Under the pieces are notes generated by a model. That model saw nothing but the letters and a program-made list of their open reading frames with translations, was not told the origin of the DNA and did not search any database. From Halomonas sp. 7T (GTDB lineage Bacteria > Pseudomonadota > Gammaproteobacteria > Pseudomonadales > Halomonadaceae), in contig NZ_CP087112.1 of NCBI RefSeq assembly GCF_025643255.1, positions 2,790,001-2,854,000 on the forward strand: a stretch of 64,000 nt of DNA, read 5' to 3'. The translations under genes and the position numbers were made by a program. Below, piece by piece: positions 14,637-23,450 of this stretch (positions within the stretch are counted from its first letter, which is position 1; each line of letters opens with the position of its first letter).

Positions 14637-14665
14637 ATAGTAGCGGAGAACATACCGCCTGACAA
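14637..14665 (-). promoter_or_regulatory. Promoter of tRNA-Trp-secE-nusG
   Basis: TTGTCA (14660-14665) and TACTAT (14637-14642) are separated by 17 nt on the minus strand. A GC-rich discriminator (GACGCCCGC) follows, the type often associated with stringent control of stable RNA genes. A 7-bp hairpin CCTTCTG/CAGAAGG lies just upstream at 14679-14699. Confidence 0.8.
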
Positions 14666-14706
14666 CCCCTACTTCCCACCTTCTGCACAACACAGAAGGC
14701 AAAGAC

Positions 14707-14731
14707 AAAAAAAGCGAGCTTCGCTCGCTTT
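14707..14731 (-). terminator. Intrinsic terminator of the tRNA-Tyr-Gly-Thr operon
   Basis: Perfect 9-bp stem AAAGCGAGC/GCTCGCTTT with a 3-nt loop, followed on the minus strand by a run of seven U. It lies just after tRNA-Thr. The tRNA-Trp promoter begins only about 40 nt further on, leaving no room for a tuf gene. Confidence 0.9.
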
Positions 14732-14741
14732 CTTCGCAATA

Positions 14742-14816
14742 TGGAGCTCATGGACGGAATTGAACCGTCGACCTCACCCTTACCAAGGGTGTGCTCTACC
14801 CCTGAGCTACATGAGC
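14742..14816 (-). tRNA. tRNA-Thr (anticodon GGT)
   Basis: A 75-nt cloverleaf on the minus strand. The acceptor GCTCATG pairs with CATGAGC, the anticodon stem CACCC..GGGTG holds TT-GGT-AA, the T loop is GTTCAATTC, and CCA is encoded. It is the last gene of the three-tRNA operon. Confidence 0.97.
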
Positions 14817-14831
14817 CAAAACACATCAAAC

Positions 14832-14905
<74 letters not shown>

Positions 14906-15010
14906 CGAACTTGCCTTTAGAATGACAATCCGCTGCACGAGACACAATAGCTACACCCGCTTACCGGCTTTTCATTCCCAATCGCCGAGCAACTCAACGA
15001 TTGATAAATC

Positions 15011-15094
<84 letters not shown>

Positions 15095-15108
15095 AGCTGT
15101 GGCGGCAC

Positions 15109-15136
15109 ATTATGCCAACCTCCAAAGCAGTGTCAA
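15109..15136 (-). promoter_or_regulatory. Promoter of the tRNA-Tyr-Gly-Thr operon
   Basis: A perfect -35 TTGACA (15131-15136) and -10 CATAAT (15109-15114) are separated by 16 nt on the minus strand, with a GC-rich discriminator (GTGCCGCC) up to the tRNA-Tyr 5' end. An A/T-rich stretch further upstream (rich in AAATAAAGAAATT) could act as an UP element. Confidence 0.85.
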
Positions 15137-15223
15137 GCAAGCAATTTCTTTATTTATCAAGACTTGCAGCTTTGCTCTGCACACCTTGTGCGCAAGTTCT
15201 GCTCTGGAACGCGCTGCATTCTG

Positions 15224-16063
15224 TCAAAGCAGCATGGAGAATGCAAGGCCTGCGCGAATTTTTTCTAAGGAAGCCGGCTCAGGCACCCCTGGCGCGCCTG
15301 ACATTTTCCCAGCACGCTCCGCAAAAGTCAGCGGAAAACTAGCCTCTAAGCCACCGTACACCATATCTGGCCAGACTGCGTGGGGCACCTGAACACCGCG
15401 AGAAATCACCCGCGCATCGCCACCCGTCAGCAGTACCGGCAATGCAATGCCTTGCTGATCACACACTTCGCTGTAAATACGATTAATGGCACTAACGGCT
15501 GCCATATAGATCCCGTGGTTAACCGCATCCACCGTACGGCGACCCGGCTCCAATAACGCATCCGCTTCACTTTCGGGGTCAATGGCGACGTTGCGAGTGC
15601 CTAATTTCAGGCTCTCTTTCATCAAACGTAACCCTGGCACAATAAATCCGCCTAAGTGAAGACCACCCGGCAATACAAAATCAATCGTAATCGCACTTCC
15701 ACAATCCACTGCACAACAGCCGCCTGCTAGCTGATACCCTGCTAGCGCGCCCATCCAACGGTCCACCCCCAAACGTCCAGGCTCGTCATAGCCATTAACC
15801 ACACCTAGGGCTTCAGTCGTAGAGCGCGCCACGTACACCTGCCGCACTTGGCGCCGCAGCAAGGCAACGGTTTCCTCCAGTACGGCCGCCCGCGCAACGC
15901 TGGAAATACGCACCGCCTCGACGACGTCAAGATCTGGAATATCCGCCCCTGGCCGCCACTCCTCTCGCGTCCACACCGCACCTCGTGAACGTATCTCACT
16001 ACTTTCGGCATCTTTTAACCGCCATTTCGATAGCGTATTGCCGATATCCAAATCCAAAATCAT
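15224..16063 (-). CDS. coaX: Type III pantothenate kinase
   Basis: Catalyses the first step of coenzyme A synthesis (pantothenate to 4'-phosphopantothenate) in the cytoplasm; type III enzymes belong to the ASKHA fold and are not feedback-inhibited by CoA. The 279 residues show the N-terminal phosphate-binding LDIGNTLSKWR (residues 5-15), a GVDRWMGALAGY pantothenate-site block, DCGSAITIDF (the DxGTAxT-type catalytic and adenosine motif) and LTGGDA near the C-terminus. It overlaps the end of birA by 4 nt (ATGA), so the two genes are translationally coupled; the birA-coaX pairing is common in gammaproteobacteria. Confidence 0.95.
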   Translation of the reverse strand: MILDLDIGNTLSKWRLKDAESSEIRSRGAVWTREEWRPGADIPDLDVVEAVRISSVARAAVLEETVALLRRQVRQVYVARSTTEALGVVNGYDEPGRLGVDRWMGALAGYQLAGGCCAVDCGSAITIDFVLPGGLHLGGFIVPGLRLMKESLKLGTRNVAIDPESEADALLEPGRRTVDAVNHGIYMAAVSAINRIYSEVCDQQGIALPVLLTGGDARVISRGVQVPHAVWPDMVYGGLEASFPLTFAERAGKMSGAPGVPEPASLEKIRAGLAFSMLL

Positions 16064-17043
16064 AGGCGCCTGCGTACACTGATCTCACCGCCCGACAGGC
16101 GTCGCGAGTGATCATTTTCGGTAACCCAAAGATTACCACTCTCATCTACCTCTCCAGCAACTGCATCACTTGATCGCTCACCCTGAATAATGCGGATCGG
16201 CAGCCCTGCATAAGCATGACGGCGATTCCATGCGTCTCGCCAAGGGGCAAATCCCTCATTTTCGAAACCTGCCAGCATATCCAGTAAACCAGACACCATA
16301 TCAGCGGCTAACTGATTTCGCGAAAGGCCCGCTTTCATATCAAACAGCGCAGCAACCGGCTGATCAATGGTGGCACGCAGACTATCCGGTAGCGATAGGT
16401 TCATACCCATACCAATAACTACCTCACAAGGGCCTGCCGCATCCCCGGTGACTTCGATAAGAATACCGGCCAGCTTACCCAACTCATCGTTGTTCTCAGC
16501 CAGTAAAATATCGTTGGGCCATTTTAATTTTGGCGAAACGCCATACTGCTCCAACACTTGCGCCACCACGACGCCCACCGCAAGGCTCAATCCTTCCAAA
16601 GCGTTTATGCCAGAATCAAAACGCCAGCCAAGCGACAGCATCAAGCTTTGCCCCCACGGCGTGGACCATACGCGCCCACGGCGGCCACGCCCGGCGGTTT
16701 GCAGCTCCGCAAAACATACCTCGCCATGCCCGGCCCCCTGAGCAAACCGCTCGCGCACATACTCATTGCTGGACGGCAGCTGATCTTCAATGAATAGCCT
16801 GGTTAGTAAATGCCGTGCATTTGCAGGCAAACGCTCAACAATGTTTGCTCCATCAAGAGGCTCAAGCGAATGAGCAAGGCGATAGCCTCGACCCTTCACC
16901 GCCACAAGCTCCACGCCCAGTGCGTCTAATTTTTTTAGCTGTTTCCATACGGCGGCTCGGGAAACGCCTAACGCTTCACCTAATTGTTCACCGGAATGAA
17001 CCTCGCCATCGCTTAACAAACGCATCAGGTTACCGATGGTCAT
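16060..17043 (-). CDS. birA: Bifunctional biotin--protein ligase / biotin operon repressor
   Basis: Activates biotin as biotinyl-5'-AMP and transfers it to the acetyl-CoA carboxylase carrier protein; the N-terminal winged helix allows repression of biotin genes. The 327 residues contain the HTH VHSGEQLGEALGVSRAAVWK (about residues 16-35), the AMP-binding AGRGRRGR loop (near 122) and KWPNDILL (near 180). The length matches the regulatory (group II) BirA. The gene diverges from typA across 163 nt and overlaps coaX downstream. A TTGACA lies on the minus strand in that spacer, but no -10 stands at the right distance. Confidence 0.95.
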   Translation of the reverse strand: MTIGNLMRLLSDGEVHSGEQLGEALGVSRAAVWKQLKKLDALGVELVAVKGRGYRLAHSLEPLDGANIVERLPANARHLLTRLFIEDQLPSSNEYVRERFAQGAGHGEVCFAELQTAGRGRRGRVWSTPWGQSLMLSLGWRFDSGINALEGLSLAVGVVVAQVLEQYGVSPKLKWPNDILLAENNDELGKLAGILIEVTGDAAGPCEVVIGMGMNLSLPDSLRATIDQPVAALFDMKAGLSRNQLAADMVSGLLDMLAGFENEGFAPWRDAWNRRHAYAGLPIRIIQGERSSDAVAGEVDESGNLWVTENDHSRRLSGGEISVRRRL

Positions 17044-17146
17044 GTGCTTGCCCCAACTGGGAAAACGCCTATCTTAACGGATGCATGTCAAAGGCGAAAA
17101 CTGCCGCGTTTAGGTTATTGACTTGATGCTTTATTTAAGACAGCGC

Positions 17147-17176
17147 TGGTAGTGGACCATGCCCAGACCCTATAAT
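17147..17176 (+). promoter_or_regulatory. Promoter of typA
   Basis: A perfect -10 TATAAT (17171-17176) lies 30 nt before the GTG start. The best -35 is the weak TGGTAG (17147-17152) at 18 nt spacing. The exact -10 and its placement make it likely, the -35 is uncertain. Confidence 0.55.
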
Positions 17177-17206
17177 GCCGCCCTATTTTTCTAGCAGGAT
17201 CGCGTC

Positions 17207-19039
17207 GTGATCGAGAATCTTCGCAACATTGCCATCATCGCCCACGTTGACCACGGTAAAACTACCTTGGTTGACAAACTGTTAAGCCAGTCTGGCACGC
17301 TCGACCGTAAGGCCGAAGGCCAAGAGCGCGTCATGGACTCTAATGACCAGGAAAAGGAGCGCGGTATTACCATCCTGGCCAAAAACACCGCTATTCAGTG
17401 GCAGGATGGTAGTGGCAAGGATTACCACATCAACATCGTGGATACCCCTGGGCACGCCGACTTCGGTGGTGAAGTTGAGCGCGTTATGTCCATGGTGGAT
17501 TCGGTGTTGCTGCTGGTGGACGCGGTCGACGGCCCAATGCCGCAAACCCGTTTTGTGACCCAGAAGGCGTTTTCCCAGGGCCTCAAGCCGATTGTTGTCG
17601 TCAACAAGATTGACCGTCCCGGCGCACGCCCGGATTGGGTTATTGACCAGATTTTTGATCTGTTTGACAACCTAGGCGCCACCGATGAACAGCTCGACTT
17701 CCCGATCATCTACTGCTCGGCGCTGAACGGTATTGCCGGTATGGACCCGGAGGCGCTGGCTGACAACATGGACCCGATGTTCCAGGCGATTGTGGATATC
17801 GTTGAGCCGCCCGCAGTTGAGATTGATGGCCCGTTCCAGATGCAGATTTCTGCCCTGGATTACAACAGCTACGTTGGCGTTATCGGCCTTGGGCGCATCA
17901 AGCGTGGTTCGGTGAAGCCTAACCAGCAGATTTCAGTCATCAGCGTTGACGGCACTACTCGTAAGGGCAAAATTGGTCAGGTCATGACCCACATGGGCCT
18001 TGAGCGGGTACAAACCACCGAGGCGACTGCAGGTGATATCGTCTGTGTAACCGGCATCGAAGATCTGTCGATTTCCGACACGCTATGTGACCCAAGCACC
18101 GTTGAAGCGCTGCCGCCGCTATCTGTCGACGAACCGACCGTTTCGATGACGTTTCAGGTCAACGATTCGCCGTTTGCGGGTAAAGAAGGCAAATTTGTCA
18201 CCAGCCGTAATATTAAAGATCGCCTCGATCAAGAGCTTATCCACAACGTGGCACTGCGCGTTGAGCAGGGCGACACCCCGGAGAAGTTTAAAGTCTCTGG
18301 CCGTGGCGAACTGCATCTGTCGGTACTCATCGAAACCATGCGCCGTGAAGGCTTCGAGCTGGCCGTTGGCCGCCCGGAAGTCATCATCAAAGAGATTGAC
18401 GGCGTGAAGCAAGAGCCTTACGAAGAAGTCATCATCGACTGTGAAGAGCAGCACCAGGGCGCTATCATGGAGGAGCTTGGCTATCGTAAAGGCGAGATGA
18501 CCAACATGAACCCGGATGGTAAAGGCCGCGTTCGTTTGGACTTCATCATTCCTGCGCGTGGCTTAATCGGCTTCCGCGGCCAGTTCCTGACACTGACCTC
18601 CGGCACCGGCATCCTGACCAGCCGCTTTGATCATTACGGCCCGCTGAAGCCGGACGCCTCTATCGAGCGTCGTAACGGCGTCTTAGTCTCAATGGTAGGC
18701 GGTAAAGCGCTGGCCTACGCTCTCTACGCCCTTCAAGAGCGCGGCAAGCTGATCATCGATCACGCGACTGAAGTGTACGAAGGCATGCTGATCGGTATTA
18801 ACAACCGTGCCAACGACATGGTGGTTAACCCGACCAAGGGCAAAAAGCTCGATAACATGCGCTCAACGGGTAACGATGAAAACATCGTACTGACGCCGCC
18901 GATCAAGTTCACCCTTGAGCAGGCCATTGAATTCCTCGATTCCGATGAGCTGGTAGAAGTCACGCCGACGCACATCCGTCTGCGTAAGAAGCACCTGACT
19001 GAAAATGAGCGTAAGCGTAGTAGCAAGAAACAGGCTTAA
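17207..19039 (+). CDS. typA: Ribosome-associated GTPase TypA/BipA
   Basis: EF-G-like translational GTPase that acts in 50S assembly and in growth at low temperature or under stress. It has 610 residues. The G domain carries AHVDHGKTT (about residues 12-20), [14 protein letters not shown] and [12 protein letters not shown]; the BipA-specific C-terminal domain follows with [15 protein letters not shown]. The start is a GTG at 17207-17209 with AGGA upstream. An intrinsic terminator follows at 19064-19097. The gene stands alone, divergent from birA. Confidence 0.97.
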   Translation: MIENLRNIAIIAHVDHGKTTLVDKLLSQSGTLDRKAEGQERVMDSNDQEKERGITILAKNTAIQWQDGSGKDYHINIVDTPGHADFGGEVERVMSMVDSVLLLVDAVDGPMPQTRFVTQKAFSQGLKPIVVVNKIDRPGARPDWVIDQIFDLFDNLGATDEQLDFPIIYCSALNGIAGMDPEALADNMDPMFQAIVDIVEPPAVEIDGPFQMQISALDYNSYVGVIGLGRIKRGSVKPNQQISVISVDGTTRKGKIGQVMTHMGLERVQTTEATAGDIVCVTGIEDLSISDTLCDPSTVEALPPLSVDEPTVSMTFQVNDSPFAGKEGKFVTSRNIKDRLDQELIHNVALRVEQGDTPEKFKVSGRGELHLSVLIETMRREGFELAVGRPEVIIKEIDGVKQEPYEEVIIDCEEQHQGAIMEELGYRKGEMTNMNPDGKGRVRLDFIIPARGLIGFRGQFLTLTSGTGILTSRFDHYGPLKPDASIERRNGVLVSMVGGKALAYALYALQERGKLIIDHATEVYEGMLIGINNRANDMVVNPTKGKKLDNMRSTGNDENIVLTPPIKFTLEQAIEFLDSDELVEVTPTHIRLRKKHLTENERKRSSKKQA

Positions 19040-19063
19040 TACACACGCTTTCCTCACAATACC

Positions 19064-19097
19064 AGAAACCCGCCCTAGTGCGGGTTTTCTGCTTTTT
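19064..19097 (+). terminator. Intrinsic terminator after typA
   Basis: An 8-bp stem AAACCCGC/GCGGGTTT with a 6-nt loop, followed by TTCTGCTTTTT, 25 nt after the typA stop codon. Confidence 0.85.
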
Positions 19098-19316
19098 ACA
19101 CCAATACTCCCTAAATTATTCCCACCCTTCCTCCACATCGCCCGCCAAGCGGCTCCATTAACGCAACCTAAACGCTAGCGGGCTGGAAAGCGCGTGCGTT
19201 CTATCGCAAAGTAGCGCTAACTGCAGCGCGGCCTCGGCCCACCTGCACCCCTCAATTCATACAGGTGTTTGGCTTATGACGTCTACCCAAGCACCAGCAC
19301 ATGGGCACTTCTCCAC

Positions 19317-20759
19317 ATGAGCGGTCACAACGTCTGGACTCACAAAGGCACCTTTTTATTGGCGGCAGTCGGTTCTGCCGTCGGCCTTGGCAACCTATGG
19401 CGGTTTCCCTACCTTACCGGCGAAAACGGCGGCGGGGCATTTATCTTGGTCTACGCCTTAACGATTTTTGCTGTCGGCATCCCCATTTTAATTGCCGAAA
19501 CCATGCTCGGACGCACCAGCCGCCAAAGCCCGATTATGGGTATGCGTCACCTGACTAAAACTCATAAAACCTCTCGCGCCTGGGAGTCAATCGGCTGGTT
19601 AGGGGCGGCTTCCGCCTTCCTGATTTTAAGCTTTTATTCAGTCATCGCGGGTTGGGCACTGCACTACACCTGGCTGATGCTGACAGGCGAGTTAGTAGGT
19701 GCGGATGCACAGACCATCGGCGACGGCTTTAACGCGCTGCTGGCCTCTCCAGGGTTAATGACGCTCTACCACACGCTGTTTATTGCCGCCTCGGCTCTGA
19801 TTGTCGCGATGGGTATTCACAAAGGCATTGAGTCAGGCCTACGTATCATGATGCCCGCACTGTTTGCCATCCTCATCCTGGTACTCATTTACGGCATCAT
19901 TAACGGTGATGTGGGCGCTGCTGCCAGCTTCTTGTTTACCTTTAATATCGGCGATCTCAGTCTTGAAGGCTGGTTGCAGGCCATGGGCCAATCGTTCTTT
20001 ACGCTGAGCCTGGGCATGGGCATGGGCGCCATCATGGCGTATGGCGCTTACATGTCGAGTGACGCCTCGCTAACCCGCACCGCCATTGCGGTTGCGTTTG
20101 TGGATACCGCCGTTGCGATGGTAGCTGGCCTGGCGATCTTCTCGCTGGTATTTGGCGCAGGCCTGGAAACCAGCCAAGGCCCTGGGCTGATGTTTGTCAC
20201 CCTGCCACTGGCATTTGCCGACATGCCGTTTGGTGCCTTAGTGGGGGGCGTGTTCTTTATTCTGGTACTGGGTGCGGCGATCAGCTCGTCGATCTCACTG
20301 ATTGAGCCAGTCGCTGCCTTTTTGGTCGAGCGTTTTGATATGACCCGCCCGCAAGCGGTGACCATTATGGTCGTTGCCGCCTGGGCAATGGGCCTGCTGA
20401 CGGTGGTGAGCTTTAACGTGTGGGCGGAAGGCACTCTTTTCCACACCCTGTTCGGGCGCAGCGCGTTTGACTTTATTGAGCTACTCACCAATATCTTTAT
20501 GCCACTGGGCGGCCTGATGATTGCGCTTTTTGCTGGCTGGGCGCTCACCCAAAGCGAAGTCAAGAAAGAGCTGGGCACTAACCAAACGTGGTTCAAAACC
20601 TGGCGTTTTTTAGTGCGCTTTGTTGGCCCGGCCGCCGTGTCGTTCGTTTTCCTACGGACCATTCCTTACGTGGACGGCTATGTCATTCCCACGCTGGGGG
20701 CGCTCATCATTGTAGGTGCATTTGCTCTTAGCCAACGCCTGGGTAAATCCACCTCCTAA
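19317..20759 (+). CDS. Sodium-dependent symporter, NSS (SLC6/LeuT-type) family
   Basis: Inner-membrane Na+-coupled amino-acid or amine uptake protein of the LeuT fold; the substrate is unknown. The 480 residues contain the unwound TM1 sodium/substrate-site signature GSAVGLGNLWRFPYLTGENG (about residues 18-37) and about twelve hydrophobic segments. The ATG at 19317 overlaps the TGA of a 14-codon reading frame starting at the ATG at 19276, which has an AGGTG site. The ATG at 19317 itself has no Shine-Dalgarno sequence. The start may therefore be coupled to that short frame, or the real N-terminus may have been frameshifted. A further in-frame TTG at 19269 is too close to the AGGTG. The downstream LIV-type genes are on the same strand, separated by a hairpin. 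Confidence 0.85.
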   Translation: MSGHNVWTHKGTFLLAAVGSAVGLGNLWRFPYLTGENGGGAFILVYALTIFAVGIPILIAETMLGRTSRQSPIMGMRHLTKTHKTSRAWESIGWLGAASAFLILSFYSVIAGWALHYTWLMLTGELVGADAQTIGDGFNALLASPGLMTLYHTLFIAASALIVAMGIHKGIESGLRIMMPALFAILILVLIYGIINGDVGAAASFLFTFNIGDLSLEGWLQAMGQSFFTLSLGMGMGAIMAYGAYMSSDASLTRTAIAVAFVDTAVAMVAGLAIFSLVFGAGLETSQGPGLMFVTLPLAFADMPFGALVGGVFFILVLGAAISSSISLIEPVAAFLVERFDMTRPQAVTIMVVAAWAMGLLTVVSFNVWAEGTLFHTLFGRSAFDFIELLTNIFMPLGGLMIALFAGWALTQSEVKKELGTNQTWFKTWRFLVRFVGPAAVSFVFLRTIPYVDGYVIPTLGALIIVGAFALSQRLGKSTS

Positions 20760-20774
20760 CATCATGCGAATAAC

Positions 20775-20798
20775 GCAGGCGGCCTCAAAGCCGCCTGC
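20775..20798 (+). other. Perfect hairpin between the NSS symporter gene and livG
   Basis: GCAGGCGGC/GCCGCCTGC, 9 bp with a 6-nt loop and no U-tract. It lies 16 nt after the symporter stop codon and 15 nt before the livG ATG. It may be an mRNA-stabilising stem or a weak terminator. Confidence 0.5.
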
Positions 20799-20812
20799 TC
20801 CGCGAGGTCACC

Positions 20813-21583
20813 ATGAAACCGCTTATCGAAGTACAACACGTTAATAAAGCGTTCGGTGGGCTACACGTCATCAACGATTGCTCTATACGCGTTGAGAAAG
20901 GCTCTATTACCGGCATGATCGGCCCTAACGGTGCGGGTAAATCGACCCTGTTTAACCTCATCGCTGGCGCCTTGACGCCTGACAGCGGCGCTATTCTGCT
21001 GGATGGTGAAGACATCACCTCGCTCAGTGCCGACCAGCGCTTTCATAAAGGCCTGCTGCGCACCTTTCAAATTGCCCACGAATTCAGCCAAATGAGTGCG
21101 CTGGAAAATTTGATGATGGTGCCGCCTCAGCAAGCGGGTGAAAGCCTGTTCAATACGTGGTTTAAGCCAGGCCTTGTGCGCCAGCAAGAGGCCGAGGTGC
21201 GCCGCCGCGCGCTTGAAGTGATTGACTTTGTGGGCCTTCACCACGTGCGCAACGAACTGGCGGGCAACCTTTCTGGCGGCCAGAAAAAGCTGCTTGAGCT
21301 TGGCCGCACCATGATGACCGATGCCAAGGTCGTTCTACTTGATGAAATTGCCGCTGGGGTAAACCGCACCTTGCTCGGCGATTTAATGGGAAATATCGAG
21401 CGGCTCAACCGCGAGATGGGTTACACCTTCTTAGTGATTGAGCATGATATGGACATGATCTCGCGACTCTGCGACCCGGTAATTGTGCTTGCCCAGGGCA
21501 GCGTGATGGTCGAAGGCCATATTGAAGAGATACAGAATAACCCAGCGGTCATTGAAGCCTACTTCGGCTCAGATGCCGCTTAG
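20813..21583 (+). CDS. livG: LIV-type ABC transporter ATP-binding protein (LivG family)
   Basis: One of two ATPases of a branched-chain-amino-acid-type (HAAT) importer. It has 256 residues with Walker A GPNGAGKST (about 37-45), signature LSGGQKK, and the H-loop VIEHDMD. The Walker B segment reads VVLLDEIAAGVN: the catalytic glutamate is present but the usual following proline is isoleucine. The ATG has GAGGT five nt upstream. livF follows after 117 nt containing a hairpin. The substrate cannot be read from the sequence; LIV-type systems also carry amides, urea or aromatic compounds. Confidence 0.9.
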   Translation: MKPLIEVQHVNKAFGGLHVINDCSIRVEKGSITGMIGPNGAGKSTLFNLIAGALTPDSGAILLDGEDITSLSADQRFHKGLLRTFQIAHEFSQMSALENLMMVPPQQAGESLFNTWFKPGLVRQQEAEVRRRALEVIDFVGLHHVRNELAGNLSGGQKKLLELGRTMMTDAKVVLLDEIAAGVNRTLLGDLMGNIERLNREMGYTFLVIEHDMDMISRLCDPVIVLAQGSVMVEGHIEEIQNNPAVIEAYFGSDAA

Positions 21584-21611
21584 TAAGCAACTATATAATC
21601 AACAACAGCGG

Positions 21612-21642
21612 CCTAGGGTAGCCAAAAATGGCTATCCCTAGG
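21612..21642 (+). other. Long hairpin between livG and livF
   Basis: CCTAGGGTAGCC pairs with GGCTATCCCTAGG (12 bp with a single bulge) around an AAAAAT loop. There is no U-run on the coding strand, so it is unlikely to terminate efficiently. It may adjust the relative expression of the two ATPase cistrons. Confidence 0.5.
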
Positions 21643-21700
21643 GGCTAAAATAATATCGTTGCGGCTACCAACCTAGCACAACGTTTGCTGAGACACCTTT

Positions 21701-22429
21701 ATGCCATCCACACCTGCATCCCCCCAGCCACTGCTTGACGCACGCGACGTGCACGGCGGCTATGGCAGCATGAATATTTTAAACGGGGTCAATATGACGC
21801 TGTATGCCGACGAGGTCGGCGTTATTGTCGGCCCCAACGGTGCGGGCAAGTCCACCATGCTGAAAGCGGTGTTTGGATTGCTCAATGTGAACCAGGGCGA
21901 GATTCTGCTCAACGGTCAGCCGATCCACAACCTGCCCCCCAACCAGCTGGTGGAGCGCGGCATGGGCTTTGTGCCCCAGGAAAAAAACGTCTTTCCCAGC
22001 CTTTCCGTCAAAGAGAACCTGGAAATGGGCGCCTACCTAAAGCCGCAGAACGTTAAGCGTATGCTGGAGCAGGTCTACGACTTCTTCCCTCCGCTAGTGG
22101 AGAAGCGCCATCAGCCTGCTGGCGAGCTCTCCGGTGGGCAGCGCCAAATGGTCGCCATGGGGCGTGCCTTAATGGCGGAACCTAGCCTGCTACTGCTGGA
22201 TGAGCCAACCGCAGGCCTTTCACCGCTGTATATGAATGAGATTTTTGATCGCGTGAAGAAGATCAACGCCGCAGGCGTGGGCATTTTAATGGTCGAGCAG
22301 AACGCCAAGCAGGCCTTGGCCATTGCCGATAAAGGTTTTGTGCTGGCAGCGGGCCAGAACCGCTTTACGGATACCGGGGCGGCGCTGCTTGCTGACCCTG
22401 ATGTCGCCAAAAGCTTTTTGGGCGGCTAG
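21701..22429 (+). CDS. livF: LIV-type ABC transporter ATP-binding protein (LivF family)
   Basis: Second ATPase of the importer. It has 242 residues with Walker A GPNGAGKST (about 47-55), Q-loop VPQEKNVFPSLSVKENL, signature LSGGQRQ, Walker B LLLLDEPTAGLSP and the EQN switch region (MVEQNAKQAL) typical of LivF. Sequence and gene order (livG-livF-livH-livM) place it in the HAAT family. The permease livH starts 16 nt downstream. Only a weak ribosome-binding site (GAGA) precedes the ATG. Confidence 0.92.
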   Translation: MPSTPASPQPLLDARDVHGGYGSMNILNGVNMTLYADEVGVIVGPNGAGKSTMLKAVFGLLNVNQGEILLNGQPIHNLPPNQLVERGMGFVPQEKNVFPSLSVKENLEMGAYLKPQNVKRMLEQVYDFFPPLVEKRHQPAGELSGGQRQMVAMGRALMAEPSLLLLDEPTAGLSPLYMNEIFDRVKKINAAGVGILMVEQNAKQALAIADKGFVLAAGQNRFTDTGAALLADPDVAKSFLGG

Positions 22430-22445
22430 CCCGGGGGAGAAGCAC

Positions 22446-23450
22446 GTGAACGAACTGGTCTTTTTTATTAATAACGTGGTGATTGCGGGCAGCGTTACCG
22501 GCTCGATTTATGCCATTGGTGCGATTGGCGTCACGCTGATTTTTAGCATCATGCGCTTTGCCCACTTTGCTCATGCTGACATGATGACGTTCGGGGCCTT
22601 TATGGTGTTGCTGCTCACCACTGCCTTCCCGGCGGCAGGTGCTAGCATCGGCGTACCCACAGCGCTGATTATGCTACCGCTCGCTATGCTGCTCACCGCT
22701 CTACTGGCAGTGGGTATCGATAAGGCGTTCTACAAGCCGCTGCGCGCCCACGGCGTAAAGCCTATTGTGATGGTGATTGGCTCGCTGGGCGTCACACTGA
22801 TGCTTCAAGGGCTTATCCGGCTATTTTCCGGCACCGGGGGGCAGAGTCTCTACGTCGACGACCGCAAAGAGATCTTCCGTATAGCAGTGCCTTTTGAGGG
22901 TGTTAGGGCACCTATCGTGATTACCGAACCGCAGATTTACCTGTTTGTGATCACCCTGGTAGCGGTTGTTGCGCTCCATCTGTTCCTTAACCGTTCTCGG
23001 TTAGGCAAAGCAATGCGCGCCATGTCGGATAACCCTGAACTGGCGCAAGCGTCAGGGATTAACACGAACACCATTGTGGCCGTTACCTGGGTAATTGCGG
23101 GCGGCCTGGCGGCCATTGCAGGCACCTTGCTCTCCCTAGACGTCACCTTCAAGCCAGACTTGAGCTTCTTCCTGCTGCTGCCGATTTTCGCTGCAGCGAT
23201 TGTCGGTGGCGTCGGCCACCCGTATGGCGCGATTGCCGGAGGGTTTGTGGTGGGCTTTGCCGAAACCCTGGCGGTATTTAACTGGAACGTGCTGCTGCGA
23301 CCTTTCCGCGACAGCTTCCCAGCATGGCTTGAGCTGCCTAGCAACCTCGCCTTTGTGGGCACTGAATATAAGATTGTAGTGCCATTCTTTATTCTGGTGG
23401 CCATCCTGGTGTGGCGCCCGACCGGCCTGTTTAAAGGCAAGGTGATCTAA
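22446..23450 (+). CDS. livH: LIV-type ABC transporter permease (LivH family)
   Basis: Inner-membrane permease of the importer, 334 residues with about eight hydrophobic segments. The N-terminus NELVFFINNVVIAGSVTGSI and the AIGVTLIFSIMRFAHFAHAD block are typical of LivH. I chose the GTG at 22446, preceded by GGGGAGA; the longer frame back to 22323 lies inside livF and would add 41 unrelated residues. Its stop codon shares one base with the ATG of livM (TAATG), indicating translational coupling. Confidence 0.92.
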   Translation: MNELVFFINNVVIAGSVTGSIYAIGAIGVTLIFSIMRFAHFAHADMMTFGAFMVLLLTTAFPAAGASIGVPTALIMLPLAMLLTALLAVGIDKAFYKPLRAHGVKPIVMVIGSLGVTLMLQGLIRLFSGTGGQSLYVDDRKEIFRIAVPFEGVRAPIVITEPQIYLFVITLVAVVALHLFLNRSRLGKAMRAMSDNPELAQASGINTNTIVAVTWVIAGGLAAIAGTLLSLDVTFKPDLSFFLLLPIFAAAIVGGVGHPYGAIAGGFVVGFAETLAVFNWNVLLRPFRDSFPAWLELPSNLAFVGTEYKIVVPFFILVAILVWRPTGLFKGKVI

